This document shows positions 17,005-25,726 of a stretch of DNA of 64,000 nt, in pieces. The DNA comes from JAVVHE01 sp038238915. Lineage in GTDB: Bacteria; Pseudomonadota; Alphaproteobacteria; Sphingomonadales; Sphingomonadaceae. The notes under the pieces are model-generated. The model did no database searches, was not told the origin of the DNA, and saw nothing but the letters and a program-made list of their open reading frames with translations. The stretch's first letter is position 1, and the number at the start of each line of letters is the position of its first letter. The stretch covers positions 98,824 to 162,823 of the forward strand of contig JBBSFH010000004.1 in the NCBI GenBank assembly GCA_038238915.1, read 5' to 3'. A program made the translations under genes and the position numbers.

Positions 17005-17417
17005 GCGTGACCGGGGTTACCATCTGGCACAATCCCGCGTGTGGCACGTCCCGCAACACGCTCGCACTGATCTGGGCGACCGGGACCGAACCCGAGGTGA
17101 TCGAGTATCTGCAATGCCCACCGACCCGCGCTCGCCTTGCGGGCCTGATCGCGGCAGCCGGGATGATCCCGCGCGAGGTGCTCCGCATCAAGGGGACGCC
17201 TTACGTCAGTCTGGGTCTCGGCGATCCGACGCTATCGGACGAGGCGCTGGTCAACGCGATGATGGCGCATCCAAGTCTGATAAACCGGCCGCTGGTAGAG
17301 ACGCCGCTCGGCGTGCGGCTTTGCCGGCCGTCGGAGCGCGTGCTCGACATCCTGCCCGCGAGACTGGTCCAGGATTTCACCAAGGAGGACGGCGAGGTCG
17401 TTCACGCTGCGCGGTGA
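17001..17417 (+). CDS. arsC: Arsenate reductase, glutaredoxin-coupled type
   Basis: This 138-residue protein begins with the thioredoxin-fold segment VTIWHNPACGTSRNTLALI, whose Cys is the single catalytic Cys of the E. coli R773-type ArsC. INRPLVETPLGVRLCRPSERVLDIL supplies the conserved arginines and cis-proline region. It reduces As(V) to As(III) using glutathione and glutaredoxin. The ATG at 17001 overlaps the arsR stop. The next gene, a channel, would release the arsenite formed. Confidence 0.93.
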   Translation: MSVTGVTIWHNPACGTSRNTLALIWATGTEPEVIEYLQCPPTRARLAGLIAAAGMIPREVLRIKGTPYVSLGLGDPTLSDEALVNAMMAHPSLINRPLVETPLGVRLCRPSERVLDILPARLVQDFTKEDGEVVHAAR

Positions 17418-18085
17418 ACGAGCCACTCGGCCGCCGACTGTTCGCCGAGGCGCTGGGCTGCGCACTGCTTTTCGCTGCCGTGGTCGGTTCGGGAATCATG
17501 GCGGAGCGGCTGGCGGGCGGTAACGTCGCGGTCGCCTTGCTGGGTAACACCCTCGCCACGTCGGCGATGCTGCTGGTGCTGATCACCGTGCTGGGACCGA
17601 TTTCGGGCGCGCACATGAATCCTGCGGTGAGCATGGTGGCCGCGCTTCGCGGCGATCTGAGCGCCCGCGAGGCGATGGCGTATATGGGGGTGCAACTCGC
17701 GGGCGGGCTGGCGGGCGTGATGGTGGCGCACGCCATGTTTGGGCTGCCTGCGCTGATGATCGGCGTTAAGGCCCGGACAGGGGCCGGACAGTGGCTGGGC
17801 GAGGGCGTGGCAACCTTCTCGCTATTGCTCACGATCCTGGGCACGTTGCGCTGGCGACCCGACTGGACTCCGCTGACCGTCGCGGCGGCAATCATCGCGG
17901 GCTACTGGTTTACCAGCTCGACAAGCTTCGCCAACCCCGCAATCACCCTGGCGCGCGCGCTAACCGACAGCTTCTCGGGCATCAGACCGGCGGACGCGCC
18001 CGCCTTTATTGCCGCGCAGTTGGCCGGCGCGCTGCTGGCGTGGGGTGCCGCTCGGCTGCTGTTCCCTGTGCCCGTAGCAAGGTAA
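17414..18085 (+). CDS. aqpS: Aquaporin/aquaglyceroporin of the arsenic operon (AqpS-like)
   Basis: This 223-residue membrane protein has six hydrophobic segments and the two MIP half-helix motifs SGAHMNPAVSM and SFANPAITLA. The start is GTG 17414, overlapping the arsC stop (GTGA). In Sinorhizobium meliloti an ars operon uses the channel AqpS instead of an ArsB or Acr3 pump: ArsC makes arsenite, which leaves down its gradient. The gene order arsR-arsC-channel here, with no pump in view, supports the same function. A general water or glycerol channel is less likely given the operon. Confidence 0.88.
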   Translation: MNEPLGRRLFAEALGCALLFAAVVGSGIMAERLAGGNVAVALLGNTLATSAMLLVLITVLGPISGAHMNPAVSMVAALRGDLSAREAMAYMGVQLAGGLAGVMVAHAMFGLPALMIGVKARTGAGQWLGEGVATFSLLLTILGTLRWRPDWTPLTVAAAIIAGYWFTSSTSFANPAITLARALTDSFSGIRPADAPAFIAAQLAGALLAWGAARLLFPVPVAR

Positions 18086-18118
18086 AGCCACGCTTCTGCA
18101 CGCCGCCCGATCGTGCGC

Positions 18119-18661
18119 TCAACTGTCCGTCTGCGGCTGACTATGTGCGGCGGGCTCCAAGGATCGCGCGAGGATTACGAACGCCAGATCGGCGCGACGG
18201 GGGGTGCCGATCGCGGGATTGCCGTAGGGGAAGGGTTCGATGCAGCCGGTATCGGTATAGCCGCGCCGCTGATACCAGGCGATCAGATCGGTGCGCTGGC
18301 CGATCACACGCATTTCGATCGTGTGCCTGCCGAGCGCGCGCGCGTGCCCCTCCGCAGCGCGGACGAGCGCCGAGCCAAGGCCGCCGGACTGGCGCGCGGG
18401 ATCGACCGTGAGCAACCCCAGATACGCGCACGATCCCTTGTCGACGATCAGCACGCATCCGATCGGCGCACCGTCGATTTCGGCGATCAGGAATGTCTGC
18501 GCAGGATCGGCGAGCATCGCGGCAAGTTGCGCGGGGTCTGTGCGCTGGCCGTCGATCAGATCGGCCTCGTGCGTCCAGCCGCCGCGCGCGCTGCCACCCC
18601 GATAGGCGCTTTCGATCAGCGCGTGCAGCGCGGGGATGTCGGCAGGTGTTGCGGCGCGCAT
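18119..18661 (-). CDS. GNAT-family N-acetyltransferase
   Basis: This 180-residue protein has the GNAT fold: MRAATPADIPALHALIESAYRG at the N-terminus, the central beta-4 region IGCVLIVDKGSCAYLGLLTVDPARQSGGLGSALVRAAEGHA with the acetyl-CoA pyrophosphate loop QSGGLG, and the C-terminal YQRRGYTDTG strand. The acceptor is unknown. Its start overlaps the stop of the TorF-like porin gene by one base, so the two genes form an operon. Confidence 0.9.
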   Translation of the reverse strand: MRAATPADIPALHALIESAYRGGSARGGWTHEADLIDGQRTDPAQLAAMLADPAQTFLIAEIDGAPIGCVLIVDKGSCAYLGLLTVDPARQSGGLGSALVRAAEGHARALGRHTIEMRVIGQRTDLIAWYQRRGYTDTGCIEPFPYGNPAIGTPRRADLAFVILARSLEPAAHSQPQTDS

Positions 18662-19353
18662 CAGAAGCGCGCGCTCACGGATGCGACCACGCCCGCTTGT
18701 GCATGGCCGCCGCGTGTATCCGTATCGACATAGCTCAGTCCCAGCGTGAAACGCCGCGCCACCTTGAGCGTCGCGCCGAGTTGCCAGTCCAGCTTGTGCC
18801 GCGCCTCGAACCCGTCCTCATAGCCGATGCCGGCCTTCAGGCTGATCGGCGTTCGCGGCACGCCGATGCCCAGGCTCGAATAGACGTAGACATTATCCCG
18901 TCCTCCGCGCTGTGGGGGCGCGTAGTTGACGCCCACGGTCGCGCTAGCAGGACCAAGATCGCGACTGAGCGAACCATAGACCTCGTAGAAGCTGGCCCCA
19001 TGGCCGCCGGGAAACACGTAGCCGTAGATGCCCGCATCGGGCTGCCAGCCGCCGATATTCCTGGTCCATCCACCGTAAAGATCGACCTCTGCGTCCGCTC
19101 CCGCATAGCCTGCGACCGACGACGCCCACCCGCTGGCGTAGAAGCCCGGCAGCGTATCGACGCGCACCGAAGCCTGCACTGCGGGATCGCCGCTGGATCG
19201 GCTGACGCCGCGGAAGCGATAGTCCGAGACCAGCGCCGCTTCGCTGGTGAAGGTGGCGAAGGGAGGCGCATCGGACGGGCTTGCGGCCAGCGCGGCGCGT
19301 TGCCCGGACAACAGGATCAACGCGAGAGGTATGGCACGGGCGGCACGGAGCAT
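18661..19353 (-). CDS. TorF-family putative outer-membrane porin
   Basis: This 230-residue protein has a signal peptide cleaved near ALAA (about residue 24). The body consists of amphipathic beta-strands ending in the outer-membrane-type C-terminus VSARF. SDYRFRGVSRSSGDPAVQ near the N-terminus is the hallmark of the TorF/TIGR02001 family, found widely in proteobacteria and of unknown function. It is followed by the GNAT gene, and the next gene upstream on the same strand also encodes a beta-barrel protein. Confidence 0.85.
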   Translation of the reverse strand: MLRAARAIPLALILLSGQRAALAASPSDAPPFATFTSEAALVSDYRFRGVSRSSGDPAVQASVRVDTLPGFYASGWASSVAGYAGADAEVDLYGGWTRNIGGWQPDAGIYGYVFPGGHGASFYEVYGSLSRDLGPASATVGVNYAPPQRGGRDNVYVYSSLGIGVPRTPISLKAGIGYEDGFEARHKLDWQLGATLKVARRFTLGLSYVDTDTRGGHAQAGVVASVSARF

Positions 19354-19392
19354 CGCGCCCCGTTAGCCGCCCCTCCCGCGCGCGCCTAGGGA

Positions 19393-20655
19393 CTAGAACA
19401 GGAAGCCACCCTCGATCACGCCGCGATATTGCTCCCTGCGATCGAAATTCGAGCCGAATCCGCCGCCCGCATCGATATTGCCGATGCCGGTATAGCTAAG
19501 GTCCGCACGCAGGAAGATCGGCCCTTTCTGGATCGCGGGCGTGACCGTGAGCGACCACGCGTCCGCGCGCACGCCATAGCCGAACAGGTTGGGCGAGCCG
19601 TAAGCCAAAACCCCGTCATCGTTGCCCTGATCGTGGCGTCCGTAGCTCTTCTCATACTCGCCGCGCGCCGCGATGCTGAACCCGCCCTTGAACGCACGAT
19701 TCACCAGCAATGCTCCACCGATCGATTCGGCGCGCCGATAGAGACCGATGCTTGGGATCACGTGCGTGCGCGCGTATTGGATGTATGGGTTCACCGTCCA
19801 CGGGCCGCTCTTATAGGTGTAGATGATGTCATACAGTTCGCCGTTGTTGTTCGCGGGCGGGGCCTGGAAGCGGAAGCTCTCGGTCTTGTCGAGATTACCG
19901 CCCGCCACGATCGAGAAACTGTTCCTGGCATCGATCGTGTACGCGAACGAGCCAACGAGCCAGTTCAGCTTGTCCGAATAGAAGCCGTCGTTCAGCGAGA
20001 CATTGATCGCGATCTTGCCCTTGGCATAGCCGATCTGCACGCCGCGACTGATCGCGGGCTCCTGGTTCCACAACAGGCCGCGTTCGATGTTCTGGTTCTG
20101 GAAGGTGAACGTGTATTCTGAACCGTAAAGCGTGGGTATCAGCCCGCCGATGATCGTCCATTCGGCGTTGGGGACGATGCGGATGAACGCTTGGGGGACC
20201 GGCCCGAACAGCAGATCGGTCGCGCGCGTGGCCTTGAGATAGGCGGTGCCGAGCGAGGGGAGCGAATAGATGCCCGCCTGCACCGCGAACTGGACCTTGC
20301 CCGTGGTGGTCTGCACGAAGACCTGGCCGTTCGAGATATCGGCGCGGCTTTCCGGCTCGTTGGTCCCGAGCGCGCCGGGGTAGCTGGTGAACACGCCGAC
20401 ACCGGTGACCGCGCCGCTCACCACCACATGGCCGAGCGGGCTATCAAAACCGAACGGCGTGGTGTTGGCGCTGAGCGGGCCGCTGTAGGGCGGGAAGGCG
20501 GGCGCGGCGGGTGCCGCGGGAGCATCCACCGCTGGCGTTGCGGCAGGCGCGGCGGCAGCCGGCGCGGGCGGCGCCGTCGGCTGCGCGTCCTGCGCGTGCG
20601 CGGCGGCGCTGGTGAAGGTGGCGGCGGTCAACAGTGAAAGGCCAAGATGCTTCAT
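19393..20655 (-). CDS. Outer-membrane beta-barrel protein with Ala/Pro-rich linker
   Basis: A 420-residue protein with a signal peptide (cleaved near AHA, about residue 21), then an Ala/Pro-rich spacer of some 35 residues. A predicted beta-barrel follows, rich in aromatic girdle residues and ending in the strand VIEGGFLF with C-terminal Phe, as needed for BAM insertion. The opening part GHVVVSGAVTGVGVF and the gap-free run of strands resemble large-substrate porin-like proteins of sphingomonads (BBP2/OmpL-like). Cargo is unknown. The 158-bp upstream region contains short hairpins (20673-20690, 20726-20740) but no clear regulatory site. Confidence 0.75.
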   Translation of the reverse strand: MKHLGLSLLTAATFTSAAAHAQDAQPTAPPAPAAAAPAATPAVDAPAAPAAPAFPPYSGPLSANTTPFGFDSPLGHVVVSGAVTGVGVFTSYPGALGTNEPESRADISNGQVFVQTTTGKVQFAVQAGIYSLPSLGTAYLKATRATDLLFGPVPQAFIRIVPNAEWTIIGGLIPTLYGSEYTFTFQNQNIERGLLWNQEPAISRGVQIGYAKGKIAINVSLNDGFYSDKLNWLVGSFAYTIDARNSFSIVAGGNLDKTESFRFQAPPANNNGELYDIIYTYKSGPWTVNPYIQYARTHVIPSIGLYRRAESIGGALLVNRAFKGGFSIAARGEYEKSYGRHDQGNDDGVLAYGSPNLFGYGVRADAWSLTVTPAIQKGPIFLRADLSYTGIGNIDAGGGFGSNFDRREQYRGVIEGGFLF

Positions 20656-20813
20656 TGGTCACAAATCCCCTTGCCGGGATTTGGCCCGGCACCCGGACAG
20701 CAATCAGCAAGGATCATGCCAACGCTGCTGCGCCGCAGCATTGCACGGGGTAGCGCAAGCGCGCGCGGGGGAATGCCGCGCAAAGCGTAAGCGAACGCCT
20801 AATGCGCGGGCAG

Positions 20814-21224
20814 TTACTCGATCGGTGGCCGCGCGCGCGCGCCCTTGATCGCTGCGCGCTTCCCCTTGGCTTCGTGACGCCGTTCGATGGACGCCTTGGT
20901 AGGGAGGGTCGCGCGGCGGCGACGCGGCGATGGGACCGCTGCCGCGATCAGCGCGACCAGCCGATCGATCGCCGCCACGCGGTTCATCTCCTGCGTCCGA
21001 TGCTCCTCCGCCAGCAGCACGATCACGCCGTCCTGCGTCAGCCGCCGCCCCGCCGCCACTGCCGCGCGCGCCTTGACCGGATCGGGCAGCGAGCGCGTGC
21101 CCGCGAGATCGAAGCGCAGTTCGACTGCGGTAGAGACCTTGTTCACATTCTGCCCGCCCGGTCCGCTCGCGCGCACGAAGCGCAACTCGATTTCATCGTC
21201 GCCGATAGAGAGGCCATGGCCCAC
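20814..21224 (-). CDS. arfB: Alternative ribosome-rescue factor ArfB (peptidyl-tRNA hydrolase)
   Basis: This 136-residue protein has the catalytic release-factor motif FVRASGPGGQNVNKVSTAVELRFD with GGQ near residue 24, and a C-terminal basic tail (RRRRATLPTKASIERRHEAKGKRAAIKGARAR) that enters the empty mRNA channel of stalled ribosomes. This domain arrangement, without codon-recognition domains, marks ArfB/YaeJ/ICT1. It hydrolyses peptidyl-tRNA on ribosomes without a stop codon. The start is GTG at 21224, shortly after the MFS stop on the same strand. Confidence 0.93.
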   Translation of the reverse strand: MGHGLSIGDDEIELRFVRASGPGGQNVNKVSTAVELRFDLAGTRSLPDPVKARAAVAAGRRLTQDGVIVLLAEEHRTQEMNRVAAIDRLVALIAAAVPSPRRRRATLPTKASIERRHEAKGKRAAIKGARARPPIE

Positions 21225-21238
21225 ATCATGACGGGCGC

Positions 21239-22489
21239 TCACCTCCGCCGCCGCGCCATGCCGAAATAGGCCGCAGCCGCAACTACTGAGCACACCGCGA
21301 TCACCGTCGCCGGAGGCCGGGCGGTACCATCGTGCAGGCTGGTGGCGATCGTGGCGGCGACCGCGCCGACGGTGAAGCTCGCCGTCCCCGCGAGCGCGGC
21401 AACCGATCCGGCGTGTGCGGGATCGACCGCGAGCGTCTCCGCGGTAAGGTTGGCCTGCGCGAAGCCGTAGGCCGCCATCGTCAGGCTGGAGAAGCCGAAA
21501 CTCGCCCAGAGGCCCGCGCCCGGACCCCATGCGGTCAATGCGAACGCGGTGCCGACCACCAGTGCGGCCGCAAGCGCTGCGGCCGCGATGAGGGCGGGCT
21601 GGCTGCGCCGCAACAGCACGCGGTTGATCTGTGCCGCGCCGATGAAGGCGACCGCGTTCGAGGCGAACAGCGCGCTGAACTGAACCGGCGTGAGACCGAA
21701 ATCGGCGATGAACAATGTCGAGCTCGAAGCGACGTAGACGAACAGGCTTGCACCTGAAAACGCCATCGCAAGTAGATGCCCTTGCAGGCGCGGATGTGTG
21801 AGCAGGGTCCAGTAAACGCGCGCCGGATGCAGCGCGCGTGCCGACTCGCGCGCGGCGTGACTGCGCGTTTCGGGCAACCCCGCCCAGACTGCGGCGAAGG
21901 CCACCAGCCCGAACATCCCGAGCGCCCAGAATATCGCGCGCCAGCCGAACAGCGCGAGCAGTCCCGATCCGGCCAGCGGAGCAAGCACCGGTGCCATGCC
22001 CAGCACCAGCGTCAAGAGCGAGAAGATGCGCGCAGTCTCGTTGGTGTGGAACCGGTCGCGTACCACCGCACGGCTGATCACCAGCGCCGCACAGCCACCC
22101 AGCCCCTGCACCACACGCGCGCCAATCAGCACCTCGATCGTGGGTGCCTTCGCCGCCGCGATCGAGGCGAGCACATAGAGCGCGATTCCGCCAAGCAGTG
22201 GACGCCGCCGCCCGGCGCGATCGGAGAGCGGCCCATGGACGAGCTGCCCGATAGCGACGCCGATCAGGAACGCGGATAGCGTCGCGCCGACCGCGCCCGG
22301 CGATGCGTGCAGCGCACGGCCCATTGTGGGCAGGCTCGGCAAATACAGGTCGATGGACATCGCGCCGAACGCGGTCAGCGCGCCCAGCAGCAGGATCAGC
22401 GAGGGCTTGGGCCGCGCGGCGGGCTGCGTGGCATCGGCCATGCCAGAAGATTGACCAGAAGATTGGCCAGAAGATTGGATCGTCGCCAT
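21239..22489 (-). CDS. Bcr/CflA-type multidrug MFS exporter
   Basis: This 416-residue protein has about 12 hydrophobic helices. LTAFGAMSIDLYLPSLPTMGRAL (TM1) and LVHGPLSDRAGRRRPLLGG (motif A) are typical of the DHA1 Bcr/CflA subgroup, and GLGGCAALVISRAVVRDRF matches its motif. Substrates in the family include bicyclomycin, chloramphenicol and sulfonamides; here it is unknown. The start is ambiguous: ATG 22489 includes a Ser/Gly/Gln repeat from a 12-bp tandem repeat; ATG 22441 excludes it. Neither has a strong ribosome site. arfB follows 15 bp downstream. Confidence 0.85.
   Translation of the reverse strand: MATIQSSGQSSGQSSGMADATQPAARPKPSLILLLGALTAFGAMSIDLYLPSLPTMGRALHASPGAVGATLSAFLIGVAIGQLVHGPLSDRAGRRRPLLGGIALYVLASIAAAKAPTIEVLIGARVVQGLGGCAALVISRAVVRDRFHTNETARIFSLLTLVLGMAPVLAPLAGSGLLALFGWRAIFWALGMFGLVAFAAVWAGLPETRSHAARESARALHPARVYWTLLTHPRLQGHLLAMAFSGASLFVYVASSSTLFIADFGLTPVQFSALFASNAVAFIGAAQINRVLLRRSQPALIAAAALAAALVVGTAFALTAWGPGAGLWASFGFSSLTMAAYGFAQANLTAETLAVDPAHAGSVAALAGTASFTVGAVAATIATSLHDGTARPPATVIAVCSVVAAAAYFGMARRRR
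22443..22478. repeat. 12-bp tandem repeat, three copies
   Basis: CCAGAAGATTGA followed by two CCAGAAGATTGG units in direct tandem. It lies at the 5' end of the MFS exporter gene, either just inside the coding region (encoding SSGQ-type repeats) or in the leader if the downstream ATG is used. Unit length is a multiple of three, so copy-number change would keep the frame. Confidence 0.9.
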
Positions 22490-22584
22490 ATGGGCGGCGG
22501 GCTTTGACAGCGGCGGCTGGCGATGGCAACCGCGCACCCTTATATGAGGCGTCTTGCGGTTCGCCCGCCACACGGAGACTTGTT

Positions 22585-22902
22585 TTGATCAAACCCGAAT
22601 GGGGCACCAAACGTGCCTGCCCCAAATGCAACACGCGATTCTACGATCTGACCAAGGACGATCCGGTCACCTGCATCAATTGCGGCAACGCGTGGGTGCC
22701 CGATCCGATTCTGAAGTCCAAGCAGCCGCTGAGCTACGATCAGCCCAAGACAGCCGTCGCCAAGGATCCCGTCGAGGGCGAGCTGGGCGAAGAAGATCTG
22801 GAGATCGACGAGGCCGAGACGCCCGCCGACGAGGAGAACGATATCGGCGGCGAGGACGAACTCGCCGAAGTGGTCGATCCCGCGAGCGAGCAGGAGGTCT
22901 AA
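22585..22902 (+). CDS. TIGR02300 family zinc-ribbon acidic protein
   Basis: This 105-residue protein starts with IKPEWGTKRACPKCNTRFYDL and then TCINCG: a CxxC...CxxC zinc ribbon with the FYDL signature of the alphaproteobacterial TIGR02300 family. The rest (about residues 55-105) is strongly acidic, rich in Glu and Asp, and probably disordered. The function of the family is not established; the ribbon suggests protein or nucleic acid contact. The start is TTG at 22585 with GGAG 7 nt upstream. It is divergent from the MFS exporter gene. Confidence 0.88.
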   Translation: MIKPEWGTKRACPKCNTRFYDLTKDDPVTCINCGNAWVPDPILKSKQPLSYDQPKTAVAKDPVEGELGEEDLEIDEAETPADEENDIGGEDELAEVVDPASEQEV

Positions 22903-22905
22903 CTT

Positions 22906-23820
22906 TTGGCGACCGGCCTCAGACGGTTTCTGTGCACGGTGGAGGAGCGCGACGTGGATCTTCTGCTCATGGAGGAGTTCCACGTTTCGCCTTCGTTCGT
23001 GGTTTGGTTTACGGACCGTCTGGGGTTAGGTGCGAGCGTCAAGTTTCATGGAGCGTGGCATTCGCTTTGCGATCAAGACGGCGAAACTGACTTGATGCTG
23101 CGCGTTCAGTCTGGTGATGAACGTGTGGCAGTGTTGATCGAAAACAAGATCACCGCGCCGGAGCAGCCTGAGCAAGATAAGCGCTATCATGTTCGAGGCG
23201 AACGTGCTCGTCAGGCCGGCCACTGCGAACGATTCACGACGGCAATCTGTGCCCCACAGATGTACCTATCTGGGCTGGCCGACACCTCGGCGTATGAACA
23301 TCGAGTACCTTACGAGGCCATACGCGACTGGTATAAAGATCAGCTTGGTGAACGGGCCGCCTGGCGTTGCCAAGTTATGGGAGAAGCAATCGAGCAAGGG
23401 CGTCGCGGCTACGTGATGAAAGTCCACGCTAACAAGACCTTATTCCATGGTGATTACTGGATTCATGTGCAATCGCACTATCCGACGCTCGTTATGGCTA
23501 GGCCTGGCAAAAAAGGGCCAAAATCAGATTGGATGATGCTTCGAGCGCCCGACCTTACATCGGGATCCGTACTCATCCACAAAAACGATCAGGGCTGCGT
23601 CGACTTGGAATTTGCGCGCACACGAGCGACAGACTTGGCAAAAAGGCGCCAAGCTCACTGGCCTACCGCATTGCGAGTTGTTCAAAGAGGAAACTCTGCT
23701 GCGCTAAGCATTCTCGTTCCTCGATGTAATATGGACATCAGCCTTAACGACCAGCTTGACTCGGTGGACGCCGCACTAAGAGTTGCAGAAGAGCTTGCTG
23801 CAATCATGAAAGTCCCCTAG
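22906..23820 (+). CDS. PD-(D/E)XK-like nuclease-fold protein, possible recent acquisition
   Basis: This 304-residue protein is not recognised as a named family, but has the core of a PD-(D/E)XK nuclease: GETDLMLRV (Asp62), VAVLIENKITA (Glu79-Asn-Lys81), then Q87, Q90 and RY 93-94, which match the D...ExK...QxxxY arrangement. The C-terminal 170 residues are of unknown fold. Base composition is visibly lower in GC (53-58% in 60-bp lines counted by hand) than its neighbours, and rare codons such as ATA, AGA and TTA occur. The start TTG 22906 is served by AGGAGG inside the end of the upstream gene, and only 3 bp separate them. A DNA-cleaving or defence role is inference. Confidence 0.6.
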   Translation: MATGLRRFLCTVEERDVDLLLMEEFHVSPSFVVWFTDRLGLGASVKFHGAWHSLCDQDGETDLMLRVQSGDERVAVLIENKITAPEQPEQDKRYHVRGERARQAGHCERFTTAICAPQMYLSGLADTSAYEHRVPYEAIRDWYKDQLGERAAWRCQVMGEAIEQGRRGYVMKVHANKTLFHGDYWIHVQSHYPTLVMARPGKKGPKSDWMMLRAPDLTSGSVLIHKNDQGCVDLEFARTRATDLAKRRQAHWPTALRVVQRGNSAALSILVPRCNMDISLNDQLDSVDAALRVAEELAAIMKVP

Positions 23821-23852
23821 GATTGTTGCTAGTATTTATACAATAAGTTTTC

Positions 23853-25655
23853 TTATCGTTGGCCTGCGATCCAGTCGTCGATCTTGGCTTCCAGCACCGC
23901 CATCGGCAGCGCGCCATCTTCGAGCACACGCGCGTGGAACTGGCGCACATCGAACTTGGGCCCGAGCGCATGTTCGGCCTTGGTGCGCAGGCGACGGATG
24001 GTGAGCTGCCCCACCTTGTAGGCGAGCGCTTGGCTGGGGATGGCGATGTAGCGTTCGACTTCCGAGGTCGCGTCGGTGCGGCCCATCGCCGAATTATCGA
24101 GCATGTATTTGATCGATTGATCGCGCGTCCATCCCATTGAATGGATGCCGGTATCGACCACGAGACGCATCGCGCGCAGCATCTCGTCGTTCAGATTGCC
24201 GAACTTCTGGTAGGGATCCTTGTAAAGACCAAGTTCCTCGCCGAGGCTTTCCGAATAGAGCGCCCAGCCTTCGACATAGGCGGTGTTGCCGCCAAAGCGC
24301 TGGAAGGCGGGCAGGTTTGCATCTTCCTGCGCGAGGCTGATCTGGAAGTGGTGGCCAGGCTCGCCCTCGTGCAGGAACAAGGTCTCCTCGGTGAAGGTCT
24401 GGCGGCTCGGCAAATCATAGGTGTTGTAATAGAACACGCCCGGGCGCGAGCCATCGGGGGTGCCCTGCTGATAGTAAGCGCCCGCCTGGTTCTTGGCGAC
24501 GTAATCGGGCACCGTCCGGATTTCGAGCGGTGCCTTGGGCACCAGCACGAACAGGCGCGGCAGCTGCGTTTCCACCTTCGCCTTGATCTTGCGGAAATCG
24601 TCGCCGAATGCCTGTGCGGACGCGGGCGCGAGCTTGGGATCCTTGCGCAGCGCAACGAAGAACTCGGCGAGCGTGCCCTTGAAGCCGACCTGCTTGCGGA
24701 TCGCTTCCATCCCCGCCCTGATCCGCGCCACCTCGCTCAGGCCCAGCGCGTGAATTTGCGGGGGCGTCATGTTCGTCGTCGTCGTCGAGCGGACCAGATA
24801 CGCGTACAGCGCCGGACCGCCCGGCATCTGCCCCAGCCCCACGCTGGTGCGCGCATGCGGGCGGTACTCGGTCTTCAGGAAGTCGCGCATGCGCACATAG
24901 GCAGGATCGATCTTGTCTTTGACCGCCGCCGCATACGTCGCGGTCAGTCGTGTTTGATCGGCAGCCGAGATCGAGGCGGGATATTTGTGCGTCGGCCCCA
25001 TGAACGGGCTCTTGTCGACGCCCTGCGCGATCAGCGCGTCGAGCTGGCCCAGCACATTGTCCACCACCAGCACCGGCTGCGTCACCCCGCTCGTCTCGCC
25101 CTGGCGGAAGCGCACGATCGCCGCATCGAGAGTGGCAACGAAACCGTCGATCCGCTTCAGATTATTCTCATAATCTGTCAGTGTCTTGAACGGAGCCGCT
25201 CCCTCGCCCGACGACAGGTCGGGGAAAAAGGTATGAAAACCCTGGAAGTGATCGATCGGCCGAACGATCGTTGCTGCAACGATTGCTGGCTGAAGTCCCG
25301 CGATGGTGTCCAGCGTCTGGAACTTGAACACATCGTAGCTCACCTTGTCTGCCGCGCTGAGCGAGGCGCGATCGATCGCGTTCAGCGCCGCAAGATCCTG
25401 CTGCGCAGCCGCGAGGTTGGCGGCGATCGAAGAATCGCTCAGATAATCGCCGAACCGATCAGCGTAGCGCAGATCGCCGCGGAACAGCCCCTGGATCGGA
25501 CTTCGCTTGAGTTGGCCCTCGTCTGAATCGTGGAAAATCCTGGCGAGCGCTGGCGAGCGTGCTGCGGCGGATGTTGCGGCAGTGACCGCACTCACCGGAA
25601 CAAGTGCGAGCGGCGTGGCGGCGAGAAGCAGGGCAGCAGCAAGGGCCAGACGCAT
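23853..25655 (-). CDS. DUF885 family secreted metal-dependent hydrolase
   Basis: This 600-residue protein has a signal peptide (residues 1-26, Ala/Leu-rich). The C-terminal half carries EETLFLHEGEPGHHFQISLAQE, whose HEGxPGHH is the zinc-binding motif of the DUF885 family, followed by YVEGWALYSESLGEELGLY with a downstream Glu ligand and the helical LRAMRLVVDTGIHSMGWT. The fold is gluzincin-like; peptidase activity is assumed from structure and not widely proven. It is probably periplasmic. The ATG is preceded by GGAGGT. It is convergent with the PD-(D/E)XK gene. Confidence 0.88.
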   Translation of the reverse strand: MRLALAAALLLAATPLALVPVSAVTAATSAAARSPALARIFHDSDEGQLKRSPIQGLFRGDLRYADRFGDYLSDSSIAANLAAAQQDLAALNAIDRASLSAADKVSYDVFKFQTLDTIAGLQPAIVAATIVRPIDHFQGFHTFFPDLSSGEGAAPFKTLTDYENNLKRIDGFVATLDAAIVRFRQGETSGVTQPVLVVDNVLGQLDALIAQGVDKSPFMGPTHKYPASISAADQTRLTATYAAAVKDKIDPAYVRMRDFLKTEYRPHARTSVGLGQMPGGPALYAYLVRSTTTTNMTPPQIHALGLSEVARIRAGMEAIRKQVGFKGTLAEFFVALRKDPKLAPASAQAFGDDFRKIKAKVETQLPRLFVLVPKAPLEIRTVPDYVAKNQAGAYYQQGTPDGSRPGVFYYNTYDLPSRQTFTEETLFLHEGEPGHHFQISLAQEDANLPAFQRFGGNTAYVEGWALYSESLGEELGLYKDPYQKFGNLNDEMLRAMRLVVDTGIHSMGWTRDQSIKYMLDNSAMGRTDATSEVERYIAIPSQALAYKVGQLTIRRLRTKAEHALGPKFDVRQFHARVLEDGALPMAVLEAKIDDWIAGQR

Positions 25656-25726
25656 AAGTAACCTCCGTTGAACATGGCGGGTGTGTTAGGCGTCTAGCGC
25701 AGCGGCGGCAAGGCGCGGGCGCGACC

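Noticed and set aside
22505..22550. TTGACA at 22505 with TTATAT downstream as promoter of the TIGR02300 gene
   Set aside because: The spacing of about 30 bp is too long for a sigma-70 promoter.
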